From: Akebia trifoliata
Taxonomy: Eukaryota > Streptophyta > Magnoliopsida > Ranunculales > Lardizabalaceae
Assembly: GCA_017979445.1 (NCBI GenBank)
Contig: CM030714.1
Location: forward strand, 4,402,001 to 4,466,000
Length of the DNA: 64,000 nucleotides
Reading direction: 5' to 3'
The position numbers and the translations under genes are program-made. Shown piece by piece: positions 38,101-51,018 of the stretch; the first letter of the stretch is position 1; each line of letters opens with the position of its first letter. The notes below the pieces were generated by a model that saw nothing but the letters and a program-made list of their open reading frames with translations, was not told the origin of the DNA and searched no databases.

Positions 38101-39192
38101 AATAAATACCAGCATCTCCGCCTAATTTGAGTCTTCAAATTCTCTAATGTATAAATGTAGAACACACTCTGAAGTGGACACATCCAATGAATGACCATCA
38201 TTCCATCAATTATAAGCTCAAGTTTTCAAGTCATTAGCTTCTTCCACCTCATCTTAGGACACGTCTTTTTTTTTTTTTTTTTGTGCTTGACAGGTTGTTC
38301 CTAAAGTGCGTAAGAAGTTCGTAACTCGTCAAACCTCTGAACATCTTTTACATGCAAAACCCAACCTTGAAAATATATAGCCATAATCATTTCAATTAAA
38401 CTCCAGTGAAATTCTACCCTTATTGTAAAAGATGAACCATAGCAATTGAGAAACATCCACACACACAAAAAAATGTGCATGTCCAAGCACGAATAACACC
38501 TTGTAATGTGTAATGGCTACCTTGACATTGTATAATCTCCCAAAAACCTAATTTTAACACAAACTAAGCTATTTGGACACTGCATAATTCAACAAAATTT
38601 TAAGAATAAATAACTCATCAAAGCTAACAAAAATTGACAATCTTTGCAACTTTAACATCCCAAACAATATAAATCATTTCAAGAAGATCTGAATTTTGTT
38701 GTTAAACAAAACCATTAGCAAAATACAGAAAGTGATCTATTCTCATCTATCATTAATAGATTGGTGACACAAAGATGAACGGAAACCCTAATCTATATAA
38801 AAACCACACGTTCTTCCTTGATCAAGAAGAAAAAAAACCAAAAATAACTCCAAATCTGAAAAAACCATGGCAACTAGCAAGAGATCTACACATCCGAATC
38901 AAAATTCACACACAAAATTGAGCAGAATCGAGCATGTAAACGAGAGATCAAAAACAAAGAACAGATCGAACCTCTCTTGCCCTGCTGTATCCCAAATCTG
39001 AGCCTTGACGACCTTCTCATCGACACGAATGCTCCTTGTAGCGAATTCGACACCAATGGTGGATTTGGATTCGAGGCTGAACTCGTTCTTGGTAAATCTG
39101 GAAAGTAGATTCGATTTTCCAACACCTGAGTCTCCAATCAAAACGACTTTGAAGAGATAATCGTAATCATCGTCAGCTCTGTATGCCGCCAT
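35140..39192 (-). CDS. RABA1F: RABA1f-type Rab GTPase (Rab11 clade), two exons
   Basis: Exon 1 is 39192-38972 and exon 2 is 35572-35140; the GT-AG intron splits the Arg codon after GQE. The product is 217 residues, the same length as I recall for Arabidopsis RABA1f. The motifs are intact: GDSGVGKS (20-27), switch I T45 in STIGVEF, DTAGQE (68-73), GNKAD (125-129) and ETSAL. The C-terminus KKVGCCSA carries the double-cysteine geranylgeranylation site. RABA1 proteins act on trans-Golgi/recycling endosome traffic to the plasma membrane and cell plate. The intron is 3.4 kb. The paralogue assignment within RABA1 is by recall, so another RABA1 letter is possible. Confidence 0.93.
35573..38971 (-). 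other. 3.4-kb intron of the Rab gene
   Basis: Bounded by AGAG/GTTCG (donor) and ACAAAG/ATACC (acceptor) on the minus strand. No embedded gene or recognisable transposon was found; it is AT-rich with poly-T/A runs. Confidence 0.6.
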
Positions 39193-41040
39193 TTATGTTA
39201 ATCTTCGATCTTGATCTCTTCTCTGTGACAAAGAAAATGTGAGATTTCGAAGAGATCAAATCAGCGATTCTTCTCTGTCTCTGTCTGTCAATCTCTGAAA
39301 AAACTAACAGATGCTGCTCATCGATTTTGCGAATCTCGACATTTCGAAGAGAGAGAGAGAGAATTGTAGATTTCTGTTTCACAATAAATTGAAATTTCTC
39401 CTTTGGTGTGTACGGAGAATTGTGATGCCAGTTTCAACTTTTTCAAGTAAGATTCCTCTTTTACAGGCCGTTGATGATATGAAAGATTTGATTTGTTATG
39501 TATGTCGAGAAACTTTAATGGTCTAGATCTTACTGATGTTGGTAGGGTTCACTCTAAGCTTCGTTTGTCTTAGCTGCGCTTTTAATAGAAGTGCTTTTAT
39601 GGAATCTCTTTTTCTTAATAATAACTCGTCTAAGAGTTTCGATTGTGATAAGTTGGATCGATAATTAGTTTTTGGGTATAGAAACACAAAAAGATAGTGT
39701 AATTTTTATTTTGGGAGTGACTACTTATACGTGAATTAAAATCAATTGCATTTCCTCACTTAAAAAATCTCTTATGATTGCACTCTCAAATTAAAAACTA
39801 TTAACAAGTTTTATTTTTTATTTCTTTTGAGATCAGGGGTCCGGACTTACATCCAACTAGGGTGACTGGATGAGTCAGGACCGGAACTAAGGCATATGAG
39901 ACCCTCTTTTGGGCACATGCAACACCTGCTCATCACACGCATCAGGTAAATGAGGGAACACCCTCACAAGTGATCTTGAGGAAATATTGCTCATAATGAA
40001 AAATATGAGCAAGTTGCATTCTTATATTTACTTTCTTTCTCTTTTATTATTTGGAAGGGATGTTGAAGGAGAAGAAGGTTCTTTCTTTCTAATATTTTGA
40101 AGGAAAGAAGATCTCTCTCTCTCTTCTCGTTGTCCTTTGTACTCTAATAACAATATGTAATTTTTTAAGGTTGGTGCAAGGCATAATAACAAAAAACTCC
40201 TTTGTTTGAAAAAAGAAAAAACCTTGTTTAAGACGTGTTTTGTACCTCAAACGATTAAAACAATAAAAATAAAAATAAAAAATAAAAAATAAAAACCTTG
40301 ACTTAAAAAAAAATTTTAACATATTTTTTATATTTTAAACACATTTAAAAAAACAAAGAAAAACACAAGCCTTATGGTTGTTTGTTCTTTAGTTCATTGT
40401 TTAATATAGGATTTGATGATAATGTCTTGATGTTATAGTTTTATTTTATTTCAATAAATTGTTATTTGCTCAAAAGACGCACTCATTAGTGGACTTTTTT
40501 TTTTTTAATCACCGTAAAATGTATAATTATGTCTGGAAAGATGTTATCATACATTGATACTTAATATAAAAAAATTAGCTCAAAAATTTATTGTAAACTT
40601 AGAATAAATTTCTATTGTATTATATTTTACATTATGAATATATTTTTTCATAATTTTTAATAAACATATATCGTTATCATTTTCTCCCTTTTCCCCCCAT
40701 CTTCTTGTTTCAAATTCTTTGGGGGTACTACAGAATGTTGATATTGCAACTTGGGCTCAAAATCCATCAAATCCTCCTTCACTTTTGTTGAGAACTAACC
40801 TTTGCTTGTCTAGTTAACAAAAAACATTCTTTCAAGTATTTCATTCGTTCTTTAAGATCTTCAAGTGGAGAGTATATTTTTAATTGGAAATGTGATTAGG
40901 CTTACTTGGACAAGTACAAATCATTTGAGTCGATTTCTTCTTTACTTATTATCTATTCGAGCTATTCCTACATTTTTTTTAATCCATTCGTTTATAATTT
41001 TAGGTTTCTTAGATTATAATTGTCCAATATTAATTTGGCT
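39193..41040. other. Rab 5' region and intergenic sequence
   Basis: A GA microsatellite (39346-39362) lies in the likely Rab leader. Further upstream there is a CT run at 40113-40124 and an (AAAAT)n-like run at 40261-40296. No coding region is recognised. Confidence 0.45.
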
Positions 41041-41048
41041 CTACAAAC

Positions 41049-41281
41049 CATGTTTTTAAAATTTGGTTTCTTGTCTTGTCTTGTCTAGGCCTGATTCCGA
41101 GTTGTCTTGGACGAGTTTTCCGATACATTTGAGACATCTCATTCAAAAAATCAAAAAATTGAACATGAGGTATTAAATCTTGGTAAAAAAAAAAAATGAC
41201 TTGTGAGTTGATCTTGTTCAGCTCCGATACCAAGTTAACTCAGACGATATGTCTTGATTTTAGACAAGTTTTAAAACCATG
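41049..41281. mobile_element. CATGG MITE E3
   Basis: 233 bp between CTACAAAC (41041-41048) and CTATAAAC (41282-41289). Ends CATGTTTTTAAAATTTGG and GACAAGTTTTAAAACCATG. The interior carries CTCCGATACCAAGTTAACTC, shared with E4. Confidence 0.7.
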
Positions 41282-41289
41282 CTATAAAC

Positions 41290-43735
41290 ACATGATTAGT
41301 CTAATTTTAGAAATAAGCCAAAAGAGGAAAAAATAAGAAAAATTCTGAATTGTGGCCCAATGCATCTGTTGGAATCCATGTTACATGTTATGACATTGGA
41401 GAGGACTTATGATGCATTATAGGTCTAGAATACGTCATATGCTTCTCTATTTGAATTATTATGCTACTTGATCCCAACGATAAAACTCTCTCATTGGATG
41501 GTCTAACAACTGTAGAACAGTTCATGTCAATTAATGGATCTATCATATTATGGGTGAGTTAGAAATACCCCTCCACGTTTTAGTGAATATTTAAGATATC
41601 CCTCTATTTTTCGAATTGATGACATGCCTCCCTTGACTTCAGTCTTCTCTTTATAGACTAATGAAAGATGACTTATATTCACTCATCTTCAACCTCTAGC
41701 CTCAAAACAAGTCATCTTCAAATTCTATCATAAATTACTTTTAATCTATTCGACCTCATCTTTACTTCACCTTTTCAAACCTCACCTTACTTTTAATTTA
41801 TTCAATCTCATAAGGGCCCTTTTGTACTTAAAAAGACCAAAGTACTCATAGGGATTGTGGGGATTGTAATATTTTGATTTTTTTGGAAGGTACATGGGAT
41901 TGTAATTTTATTTCTTCCAACGGGAATGACTATTATAATAATCAGATTAAATAGTAATGTGGGGGCTATTTTTAGTACTTTAGTCCTTGGCATCAACTTT
42001 TTTGACTATAATAGTAAGAGCCTGGCTAACCTGGCTAACTTAGTAAGATTTCAAATCAAAAGAATAATGATTTTTAGAAGCCCCCTTCAGACATATGCCC
42101 CCATCACAAAATTGTAGATCATTTTTCTTGGGATACACAAGAAAATATTTATGATTTTGTGTGTCTTGAGGCAAATGATATATGGTTATGTGACAATGTT
42201 GGCAATCCAACACCACAACCCTCAAGATTACAAGGGAAAAACTCATATTAGGAAGAAAAAAAAAAAAGGCTTGATCCCTGTTGCATGGTGAAAAATAAAT
42301 AAATTTTTTCCCTACATCCCAATTGCATCTGATGATGTTTATGGATGCGACAATGTTATACAATAAGATTTTTCTTTTTAAGGGAAACAAGATTTTTGAA
42401 TCTCTTAGAGCACCAGCCGACTAATCCTCCAGGAACATGCAATCCCCTCTCCCAACACGCACCAATAATTTATGGGATAAATCCATGAGGGTAGCCCCTA
42501 AGGGGGGATTCAAACTCAAGACCTATATTCCTAAGGCATGGTCTTGGCATCTCACCAACCCTTGGGGTCTTGACGGGAAATTTTCTTTACGTAGTAAGTG
42601 TTTTCTAATCCATTCGATCATGGCACCTCAATCAATGTTTTAAAATCGAACCAATTATTGACTCGGATAACTAGCTGGATTGGTGCAAACTGGTTTGGCC
42701 GCAGATTTATCGGACGAAAGTATTAAGTATTTTTTTCCCCAAAATCATGCATCTTCAACTTTAAAATATGATTAGAGGCCACAAGGATGTAGATCACAAA
42801 ATTTGAAGAACCTTTAAAAGAAAAATAAATTAAAATGATAAATTTTCATAGTTAGATTTGAATTTGAAATTTGAGAGCCCGATGTTTATCTATTCTTATA
42901 ACCATGGAGAATATATATAATTTGGTATAGGCCATGAACTTTGGAAAGTTATGGTGTTATTTTGTCAACATGGCAGTCCATCTGGCTCAACAATTCTAAT
43001 CATACCAAGTTTCATTTTACACCTAGATGGAAGATGAGGATATTTATGCCATTTTGCCATTTTTTATTAGTTTATAAAAGAACCTTTAAGTCAAGGGCCG
43101 TATGTTATCCTTGGACGTTGCACTCAATACTGTGCTGACAGAGAACCATAATTTTTTTCCTCGAGATACAAGAAGAAAAATCTTTGGCTCCCTATGCACT
43201 ACCAAGTTAGTGCAACATTGAACGTTATGTCCAATAAAAGTCAGTTCAGCATTTTCCAATTCTTAAACACGTGGAACCTCTATTACCACACAACACATTC
43301 TCAAACCCAGCAGCTAAAATATTTTCCACGTGGTAAAAAAATAGAGAGGTAAGTAAAATAAGATTATTTTAACTCATGTAGAAAGATACAGAAGAAAGAT
43401 ATGAAGAAGCCAGATGGAGAAGTAGAAAGGTGGTTTGAGCTCCACGTACCAATAGAGATAGATGATGGGAGTGTCTCTGCAATTGAAGAAGAAATAAAAG
43501 TGAAGAGAATCAAAAGAAGAGAGATGCATATATGTACATGTACGTGTCCATGTTGCGAGTAGTTGCCGATAAAAAAAATAGGGAAAATATTAAAAAAAGA
43601 GAGAAAGAAAATGGAAAATGAGGAAATGGAGTTTGCTAAGGAGAAGAGAATAAGACAATGAAAGAAACAGTGTTGGTGAAGGATTAATGTTGCTTGGAAG
43701 AGGAGAGAGGCGTAGAAATTGTAAAAATAAGTAAG
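41290..43735. other. Intergenic repeat-rich sequence
   Basis: No gene. 41560-41780 (CCCTCTATTTTTCG, ATGCCTCCCTTGACTTCAG) is a diverged relative of 48360-48480 and 62700-62860. The SINE copy is inside this stretch. Confidence 0.4.
42425..42595 (-). mobile_element. tRNA-derived SINE (family copy 2)
   Basis: On the minus strand an A-box-like GTTGGTGAGATGCC is followed by a B-box-like GTCTTGAGTTTGAATCC and then GGCTACCCTCATGGATTTAT. The order and spacing match the copy near position 200. The ends are approximate. Confidence 0.5.
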
Positions 43736-45419
43736 ATTCCAATCTTACTAAGGGACGTTGAGATATCTAAAATAATATGATCTGGCGACATATGCTTCTC
43801 AAGGACAAAATTCAGATTGTTTTTAAAAACAAAGATAAATGTTTGGGTCTGATCAAATGCATTTAGAGTGCATCAAGTTATGAGTCTAAGCATTTGGGTC
43901 CAATGGACCTTGGAAACTCTTATTCAATCCCAACAATTAGTATGGATCAGCCCACAATAACTTTTCCCAATGCACAAGGACCACGTGCCCTTGAATCTTC
44001 CCCATTTTATTTATGCCCTCCAAACTTTATGTCATTTGAAATCTGATCCACAATAGCCTTGGTCGACCCATAAAGATAATGGATCTGATCTTACTTCATT
44101 GGAAATTCACTATCGCTCCCAATCGGATCCACTAGACTTATCCTTTCAAAAAGCCACTTTGGTGTTTCAATATTTTCAGAAATCAATGTTGCCATTTTCA
44201 ACTTCCCAAAGCAATTTTGGTAATCAACCACCTTGCTACTGATGAAATGGGAAAGCATTAATCTCAAATGATGTGGTGCCTCCTCAAAAGTGTTGTTCCA
44301 GAGAGAACAAAATTTGCTTGTAGTCCATCACTTAGAAATTTGGAGTTTGAAGGTTGGAAAATTTTCTAAGCCAAACAATTGTTTCCTTTTAAAACCTCAA
44401 AGAATTTTGAATAAAGATTGCAAGTTGAAGTTACACGATATTAATTCTTCCAAGATTAGATGTTCTTAATTTGCCAAGTAAATCTTGGAGAAGACCGAGT
44501 CAAAAATACAGATCATGATGTTTGACTTAAACTAACATGGAAATGCCATTAAAAAAAAACCATCTTCATTATTGGATCCGTACTTCTATCAAACATGATC
44601 AATGATGCACCACCATCAGCTCCGCTTTTGACAATCAATCCTTGAGGGGGTATTTGTAGGCATCAAATTTTTATGAAGGCCTTTATAAATTTTATAAAAT
44701 AAAATTGGGTCCATTGATTGGGAATAAGCTTTCTAAGGAGTGAATTTTGGGTTTTCACAGATAAAACCTATGATCTAAATAAAATTAAATGATCCATATG
44801 TTAAGTATTGGACCATAACCCCAAATAAATAAGCTTGGCCCACCAACAATTCATAGAATACTTAAAATTAGATTTGGATGAATTTAACCTTTAGATGAAT
44901 CAATTAAAATTTTTTAAGTTAGGACATAATTGAAAAGTTAAATTATTTTAATTCTATAAATATCAAATCTTCCCTTATTTAAGGCAAGTTGGATCACTTT
45001 CTCTTAAAAGATAGAAGTTCTCTCTCTAAGGAAAAAAGAAACTTTCAATTCCTCCTCCAGAGACAAACCAAAATTTTTCAAAGATTTGGACTCCGATTAA
45101 AGAGAAGATCAAGTATCAAGCCCTTCTTCAAAAGTCAAGAAAACCTTTTCAACTAATAAAATGTGATGTCCGGAAAGAAGCAAATGTATAGAAGATCAAG
45201 TACAAACCAAGTCATTGTTAAAACAACTTTCTCAGCCAATAAAGCATGAAGCCTAGAGAAAAGAAAAGTTACATACGTTATCTTTTTGTACTTGATTGTT
45301 AATCAAAAGAAAATATTGAGATTTGTATCTCTTTTTTTATATTATCAAAATCAATAAAATCATTTGAGATCTTATTTCATGAATCTCGAGGTAAATTTTG
45401 TTAAAATTTATTGTCAACA
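43736..45419 (+). mobile_element. 3' end of an LTR retrotransposon (internal tail plus 3' LTR)
   Basis: 44655-45419 is a 765-bp LTR (TGTAGGCATC...TTGTCAACA), with a polypurine tract TTGAGGGGG just before it (44643-44650). The upstream sequence to about 43.74 kb looks like non-coding internal region. No 5' LTR or pol is visible, so the element is 5'-truncated. The left limit is a guess. The LTR end coincides with the start of the RLP promoter relic, so it interrupted that unit. Confidence 0.6.
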
Positions 45420-45420
45420 A

Positions 45421-45600
45421 AGGAAACCACCCAATTTTGAGTCAATCACTCAATGCATCTTTGAAAATGTAATATAAGTGGTGAGGACTATATGTGGGGT
45501 TGTGGAAGTATTAGCTTCTCTTGCCAAAGCAGATCAACTGAAAGAAACCAATCAATCCATTGCCAAATCACAAAAATTATACAACTCACAAAAACTCTCT
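45421..45600 (+). pseudogene. RLP promoter relic A (headless RLP copy)
   Basis: It matches the RLP1 promoter (GAGTCAATCACTCAATGCAT, GCTTCTCTTGCCAAAG) up to the start codon, where ATG GCC AAA TCA CAA has become ATT GCC AAA TCA CAA. After about 20 further bases the similarity to RLP coding sequence ends. No LRR exon follows. Confidence 0.75.
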
Positions 45601-45810
45601 TGCTTTTTTGTTTTTCATTTTTTTTATGAATAACAAAAGTGATTTTCCACGAAAGTTTCCATGCTGTACTCAAACAATAGATAATCATTTGCCAAACAAA
45701 TGATTAGCCAGCTAGTATTTTCTCTACAATCAAACACGTCCTAATTGTAAATTGTACAAAATTGATTCATAATATAGGTAGTTGGATATTTTTATTATTA
45801 TTTGTGTTCT

Positions 45811-45850
<40 letters not shown>

Positions 45851-45993
45851 AAAAAATTCCCTATAGGCTAGATACATACAAATGATGCTAATGTCCAAGA
45901 TTTCATTGGAAAGTTAGTAATCTCCAAAACCTGTGTTTTCTATAAATATCTCTTAGAAGTAATTGAATTATTTCATCTAGTGCAAAAGAATAT

Positions 45994-47331
45994 TGATGAG
46001 TAGGTTTTATACCTACGAATTAACCACTTTTAAATATAATATTTTGTTAATTCTAGAGTCTTTTAGTTGTTTTATTTAAGTTTAGCTAGTTTTATACTTT
46101 TTATGTGATTATATGTTTTTATTTGATTTTTATGCTTATTTTACAGATTAGGAACAATATGGAACATTGGGATGGTTGCATACGTTTAGGAGAAATTCTG
46201 ATTCCAAATTGGTTCACTCTCGGAAGAAGGAAGCTAAGCATACAAACTAAAAAGTCTTCAAGCCGCTGCTTGATAGAAAACGAAGCCGTGGCGGGAATTC
46301 AAGAATTGCACAACAAAAATATGAAAATGCAAGCCGCGGCATGATATATTGGGAGGCCATGGCCTGCTTACGTTTCCAGCTTTACACGTTAATTTGTGGT
46401 GACCGTATTAGAGACGGATTTTGGGACTCTTAAACCCTAATGACTCCATACCTATAAATAGGAAAGTTTAACCCTTATTTGGGGACAGAAGTTTTGAGGT
46501 TTTTCTTGGAGGCATAAGATCGAGAAGGAGGACAAGAGCTGGAGATTCGACTTTTGAGTTTTATCTTTCTGAACTTTGTCTCTTCTCTTGATATTTGTAA
46601 TCTCTAAGAATGGCTGAATACTTTTGTGATTTTGTTTTATTTTCAATGATGAACTAATTTTTATTCTAGGGTTATAATGGAACCCATTCATGATATTTGA
46701 TTAGTCTTATTTCTTTCTTCTCTGATTCCACATGTGATTGTTTATTCTATCCTATGTTTAATGTGATTTAATTAACTGACCATTGATTGAATTGATTCGG
46801 TGAATCGTAATAATATCGACAGAGTTATTTTGTGTTCATGACCTAGATACAGTAACATATGCTAATTTGAGATAGACATATACTTAAGTTGCGTGTGCAT
46901 CCCTTATAAGAGCTTAGTCTTAATGAATTGTTCTTGATTTAATTCTCATAGACATATAGGGAATTAGTTTAGAAGGGTATTTTTACATGACCATCGACAG
47001 AGGCTTGTAGAGAATTTAGTGTTCTTGGATGACAATTATAGTAGATTAATTTATCATAGAAGGAAAGATAATCTAATTAAGTGGAGTGTTTGGGGGAAAT
47101 TATAAACCTAGATTTTATCACTCATTAATTTTAAATCTGCAAATTTATTTTCTCCGTTAGTTTTCTTGTTTAGTTTTAATTCCTATTTTTACTTTTGTTT
47201 TGATAAAATTAGAGTGAGATAAATTGGTAATTAGCAATAGATTGGTATTGAGTCTCCGTGGGAACGATATTTTCTTATCACTTTATTACTTGTTTCGATA
47301 CGTATACTTGTGTGCGTAAATATAGACAACA
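45994..47331 (+). mobile_element. Solo LTR with 5-bp TSD (probable Ty3/gypsy)
   Basis: A 1338-bp block starting TGATGAGTAGG and ending TAGACAACA, flanked by AATAT on both sides (45989-45993 and 47332-47336). A TATA box (CTATAAATAG, about 46452) lies inside, and the 3' part has GAGTCTCCGTGGGAACGATA, a motif I associate with plant LTR ends of this kind. The duplicated segment B shows the empty site with a single AATAT at 61663-61667. No internal region remains, so the LTR arose by LTR-LTR recombination. Confidence 0.88.
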
Positions 47332-47591
47332 AATATGATTTTATTATTATTGTATAATGCCATTTTTGTAAATACTATAATTTCAAAAAGTTATTAACAA
47401 AATTATCATTACACAATAATAACCAGAATATTTTTTTTTATTATAAAAAAGACAAAATAATAATTTTTTAAAGAATTTTTTTGAAAAATACAGTTGCTAG
47501 TTTTCTATTGAAGTCTTGGTCATTAGCATTAGATGATAGGGCCAAGATTTCAAATAGTGGGGCAAGACCACAATTAATGACAAGGATGAAC

Positions 47592-48218
47592 TAGGGGTGT
47601 CAATGAGTCAGTTAAGAAACTTAGAACTAGAACCATCATATTTAGTTTGATTCTAGTTTTTGTTGGTTTCGAGTCTGATTCAAAAATAAATGGAACCAAA
47701 ATCGAAACCACCAATAATCACAGGTATCCATCAGTTCTGGTTCTCAAGAATCAAGCGAGAAGAAAATTATTTCAAAGCATTATAAAAAAAAAATTCATTT
47801 TTTTTTTTGGACATATTATCAACAAAATTATTAACTTTGTTATAATTTGTTATACTAAAAATACAAATTAATAATTTTTTTCAAAATTAAAAATTTATCT
47901 TTATGAAAAAGTAAGAAATTTTTGGAAGAGTAACTCTTTTTAAGCTCCAATTGATAATTTATATGAAAAATTGAAGAATTTTATATAACATGCATTTATT
48001 TTGGAATAAAAAATATCTTAAACCATCAATAGTACGGAAAGAAATGACAAAATAAATCTATTCCAAGTACCCACGGTTACCCAATAGATAGAACCTATCA
48101 GTTCTAGTTCCTATTGGTCCGGTTTCATTTTAGACCCAGTTCTACTAAGTTCCAATAAAAAGAAATTTGGAATTGGAGTTTTCGGTTATGGTTAAATGGG
48201 TACCTATTGACACCCGTA
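47592..48218. mobile_element. hAT non-autonomous element, copy A
   Basis: 627 bp with ends TAGGGGTGTCAATGAG and ATTGACACCCGTA, flanked by identical GGATGAAC (47584-47591 and 48219-48226). The 8-bp duplication and the TAGGGGTGTCAA ends fit hAT. The interior is GGTTC/GAACC-rich. The orthologous insertion is in segment B. Confidence 0.88.
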
Positions 48219-49185
48219 GGATGAACAATTGGAAGATAATTGATTTTGGGGAGAAAATTCAGGAGATTTTAGTTGGAGATTGAGAAAGAAGTGTTTAGGT
48301 TATTTCTTATTTGTTTATGAGAGAAGATTCAAGTCATGGGGCAATGTTAATCGTTTAAAAATTTAGGATACCTCATATATTCACTAAAACACTTACATGC
48401 CCCCTTGACCTTGGCCTTCCCTAATGTATTAATGCAAAATGATCTCAGTACCCCCATATTCTACGTCAAACCAAAATTCCTTTCATTTCTTTTCTCAAAA
48501 TCATTCATCTTTAATTTATTAGGTAAAAATTTTATCTTAATTTTCACCCTTAAGATTAATGTATTTTACCTTTCAAATCTAAGGAATAAATTATAGGATT
48601 TTTTGCAAGAAATTATGGCAATGTTCAAAACAATGGATTGAAAATTAAAATTAATTTACGCCAAAGGTTGGAGATGACTAGGTTTAGGAAAAACAAAATA
48701 AGGATTTTCCATTATAGTTTGAAAATGAGTGTATTTAAATTATTTATTTCTTAATGTAAAAGAAAAGATTAAGGTCAAAGGGACAAGTGACCATCTTGAA
48801 GTAAAGGGGTATCTCAAATATTACATCAATGTGATATATCACCCAAAAAATATTAAGGGGAGAACGGGGAGAGTTATATGATTTTCAAATTTTAATGGTA
48901 TGCACTTTCCTCCTTTGTTTTTTGGGTGTGTGTACCAATGCTCATTATGATTATTCTTTATTTAAATCTATAAATAAAATTTAAATATAATATTTAATGG
49001 TTAAAATTTATTTCATCCAACATTATTTGACAATATAAATATATAATGCTTTCATGGAGGAAGTTATTTAAACTTTAAGGGATATATATTATAAATAGGG
49101 CTTAAAACGGATTCGACTTGTTTAAATATAATATTTAATGATTAAAATTTATTTAATCCAACATTATTCGACAATATAAATATAT

Positions 49186-49585
49186 GGGTCAAGATGAAGG
49201 GACATATGAAAAAACATATGTAAAAACAATGTAACATTAATAAATTTTCAAAATATAGGTTAGAAGTTTCAGATTGAGCTGATTTTTTTGTGAGGATGAT
49301 CTCTATGATGGGAAGATTATCCGAAAAAAAATAATCAGTCCAATCTGAAACTTCTAACCCTATTAAAAGTGATTTAGAATGTGGATCGTCGATTTTTTGT
49401 CAACTTTTTTCAATAATTTGTAAATCACTTTTAATGGATTTAGAAATTTCAGATTGAGCTGATTTTTTGTGAGGATGATCTTCTCACCATAGTGACCATC
49501 CTCGCAAAAAAATCAGCTCAATCCAAAACCTCTAACCCATATTTTGAAAAACCATTGTTTTTACATATGTCCCTTGACCTGCCCC
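49186..49585. mobile_element. Hairpin MITE M2 (9-bp TSD)
   Basis: 400 bp, ends GGGTCAAGATGAAGGGACAT and CATATGTCCCTTGACCTGCCC, flanked by TAAATATAT (49177-49185 and 49586-49594). Segment B has the uninterrupted site near 63540. It contains two hairpin modules with the GAGCTGATTTTTTGTGAGGA core. Confidence 0.85.
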
Positions 49586-49639
49586 TAAATATATAATACT
49601 TTCAGGGAGGAAGATATTTAAACTTTAAGGGATATCTAT

Positions 49640-50695
49640 TATAAATAAGGCTTAAAACGGATTCGGCATGTGTATATATATGTCCATATCCCGATCTGTT
49701 TATAGAAATATGGAACCGCATCCGAATCCAAATCTGACTCGGATTCTTATATTGAAAACCGTATCCGATTTTTTTTTTTTTTTTTTAATTTACTAAAATC
49801 GAATTGCTTGTTTCAGGTGGGATCAAGTTGGTTTAATTTCGATTTTAGCATATTTTTTCCCTACTTTTTTTTTTTCAAGAATGGCTGAATTTTTGTTTCT
49901 CTAGTGATTACAAACTTGAAATTCTGATTAATTGACCATTTTTCATCAAAAGCAAATTATAATTTTGAAATAGGTACGCCAAAAGTCTAAAATAGTTCTA
50001 GAACTATTTAAAATATGGCTGAATTGTCTCTAATATCCTAAATTTTTTGAAAAGTCTAAAATTATTGGTAAGGTATTCTTATATTAATAAGATAGAAGAA
50101 AGAAGGTCATAAAGCTACCTAATCCATGTTCATAGATTTAAGAGAAGAGAAAGAATAAGAACGAGGTCTATAGCTTAAGAAGTATTCGGAGGTAATTAGG
50201 TAAACATGCCGTAAATCCAGGAGAGATTTGCAACGAGAAGCACCAGAGATTGATTTTCTAGACTCCAATCAAGGGTGGAGGCGAAATCTAATTTATAAAA
50301 TCCTAATCAAAAGATGCAAGAGCTAGACACATTTTAGTCTTCAAAGGAGATTTTAAGTCTTTAAGAGAAGGACTCAAGCACATCAATAATGAATATAATA
50401 ATGGCCTAATGGATCTTAATGGCAGACTGCAAGCATGCTTTTATTTAAATGGGACTCTTTCGGCGTGACGCGTGAATGGTAATTAAAATATTAAATCCAG
50501 CTAAAAAAGCAACACAATATTTTGATCCGGGTCGGATTTAGGGGATTAAAATGTATCCGACTCAGGTCAAGAGGCTTTAAACCATATTCGACCTGATTTT
50601 GGATTCGGATCCACTTTAACTACCCAAACCCGGTAAAATCGGTTTTTGAACCACTCGGGTATTGGATAAAATCCAACTCATTATAACCCCTAATT
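49640..50695. mobile_element. hAT-like GGATTCGGATC-rich element
   Basis: It starts near GGCTTAAAACGGATTCGG and ends near ACCCCTAATTATAA, with interior TATCCGACTCAGGTC, CGGATCCACTTTAAC and CCAAACCCGG. A second start-like block lies at 49099. Its counterpart in segment B begins near 63600 and runs off the window. The boundaries are tentative. Confidence 0.4.
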
Positions 50696-50849
50696 ATAAA
50701 CAGTATTTGGATTCTATTTTCAAATGATATTGGGTTTGGGTGTAAACCAATTTGATTGGGACAGAGTCAAAACGCTGCCTAGTGCGTTACTGAGCCGTCC
50801 AATCCAGAACACACTTTCAATGTGTACACTTAAATATAAGATAAGATAT

Positions 50850-50899
50850 TGTGATTGTAGTATGTATCCATTCATTTAAATTTTAAATAAATATTAATA

Positions 50900-50942
<43 letters not shown>

Positions 50943-51007
50943 TATATACTTGTGATTGTAGTATGTATCCATTCATTTAAATTTTAAATAAATATTAATA
51001 ATTAATT
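50850..51007 (+). repeat. Direct repeat around a TA microsatellite
   Basis: TTGTGATTGTAGTATGTATC followed by CATTCATTTAAATTTTAAAT occurs at 50850 and 50950, with a (TA)n run between. The unit is about 57 bp. Confidence 0.9.
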
Positions 51008-51018
51008 TATATATATAT

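Larger units (their letters stand above)
45421..50023 (+). repeat. Segmental duplication, copy A
   Basis: Direct copy of 60210-64000. Shared landmarks: promoter relic, TATTTTCTCTACAATCAAAC, GAAGTAATTGAA, the hAT element, CTTACATGCCCCCTTGACCT, and the end block GGTACGCCAAAAGT. Copy A alone has the solo LTR (45994-47331) and hairpin MITE M2; copy B alone has M10 and M11. Confidence 0.9.
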
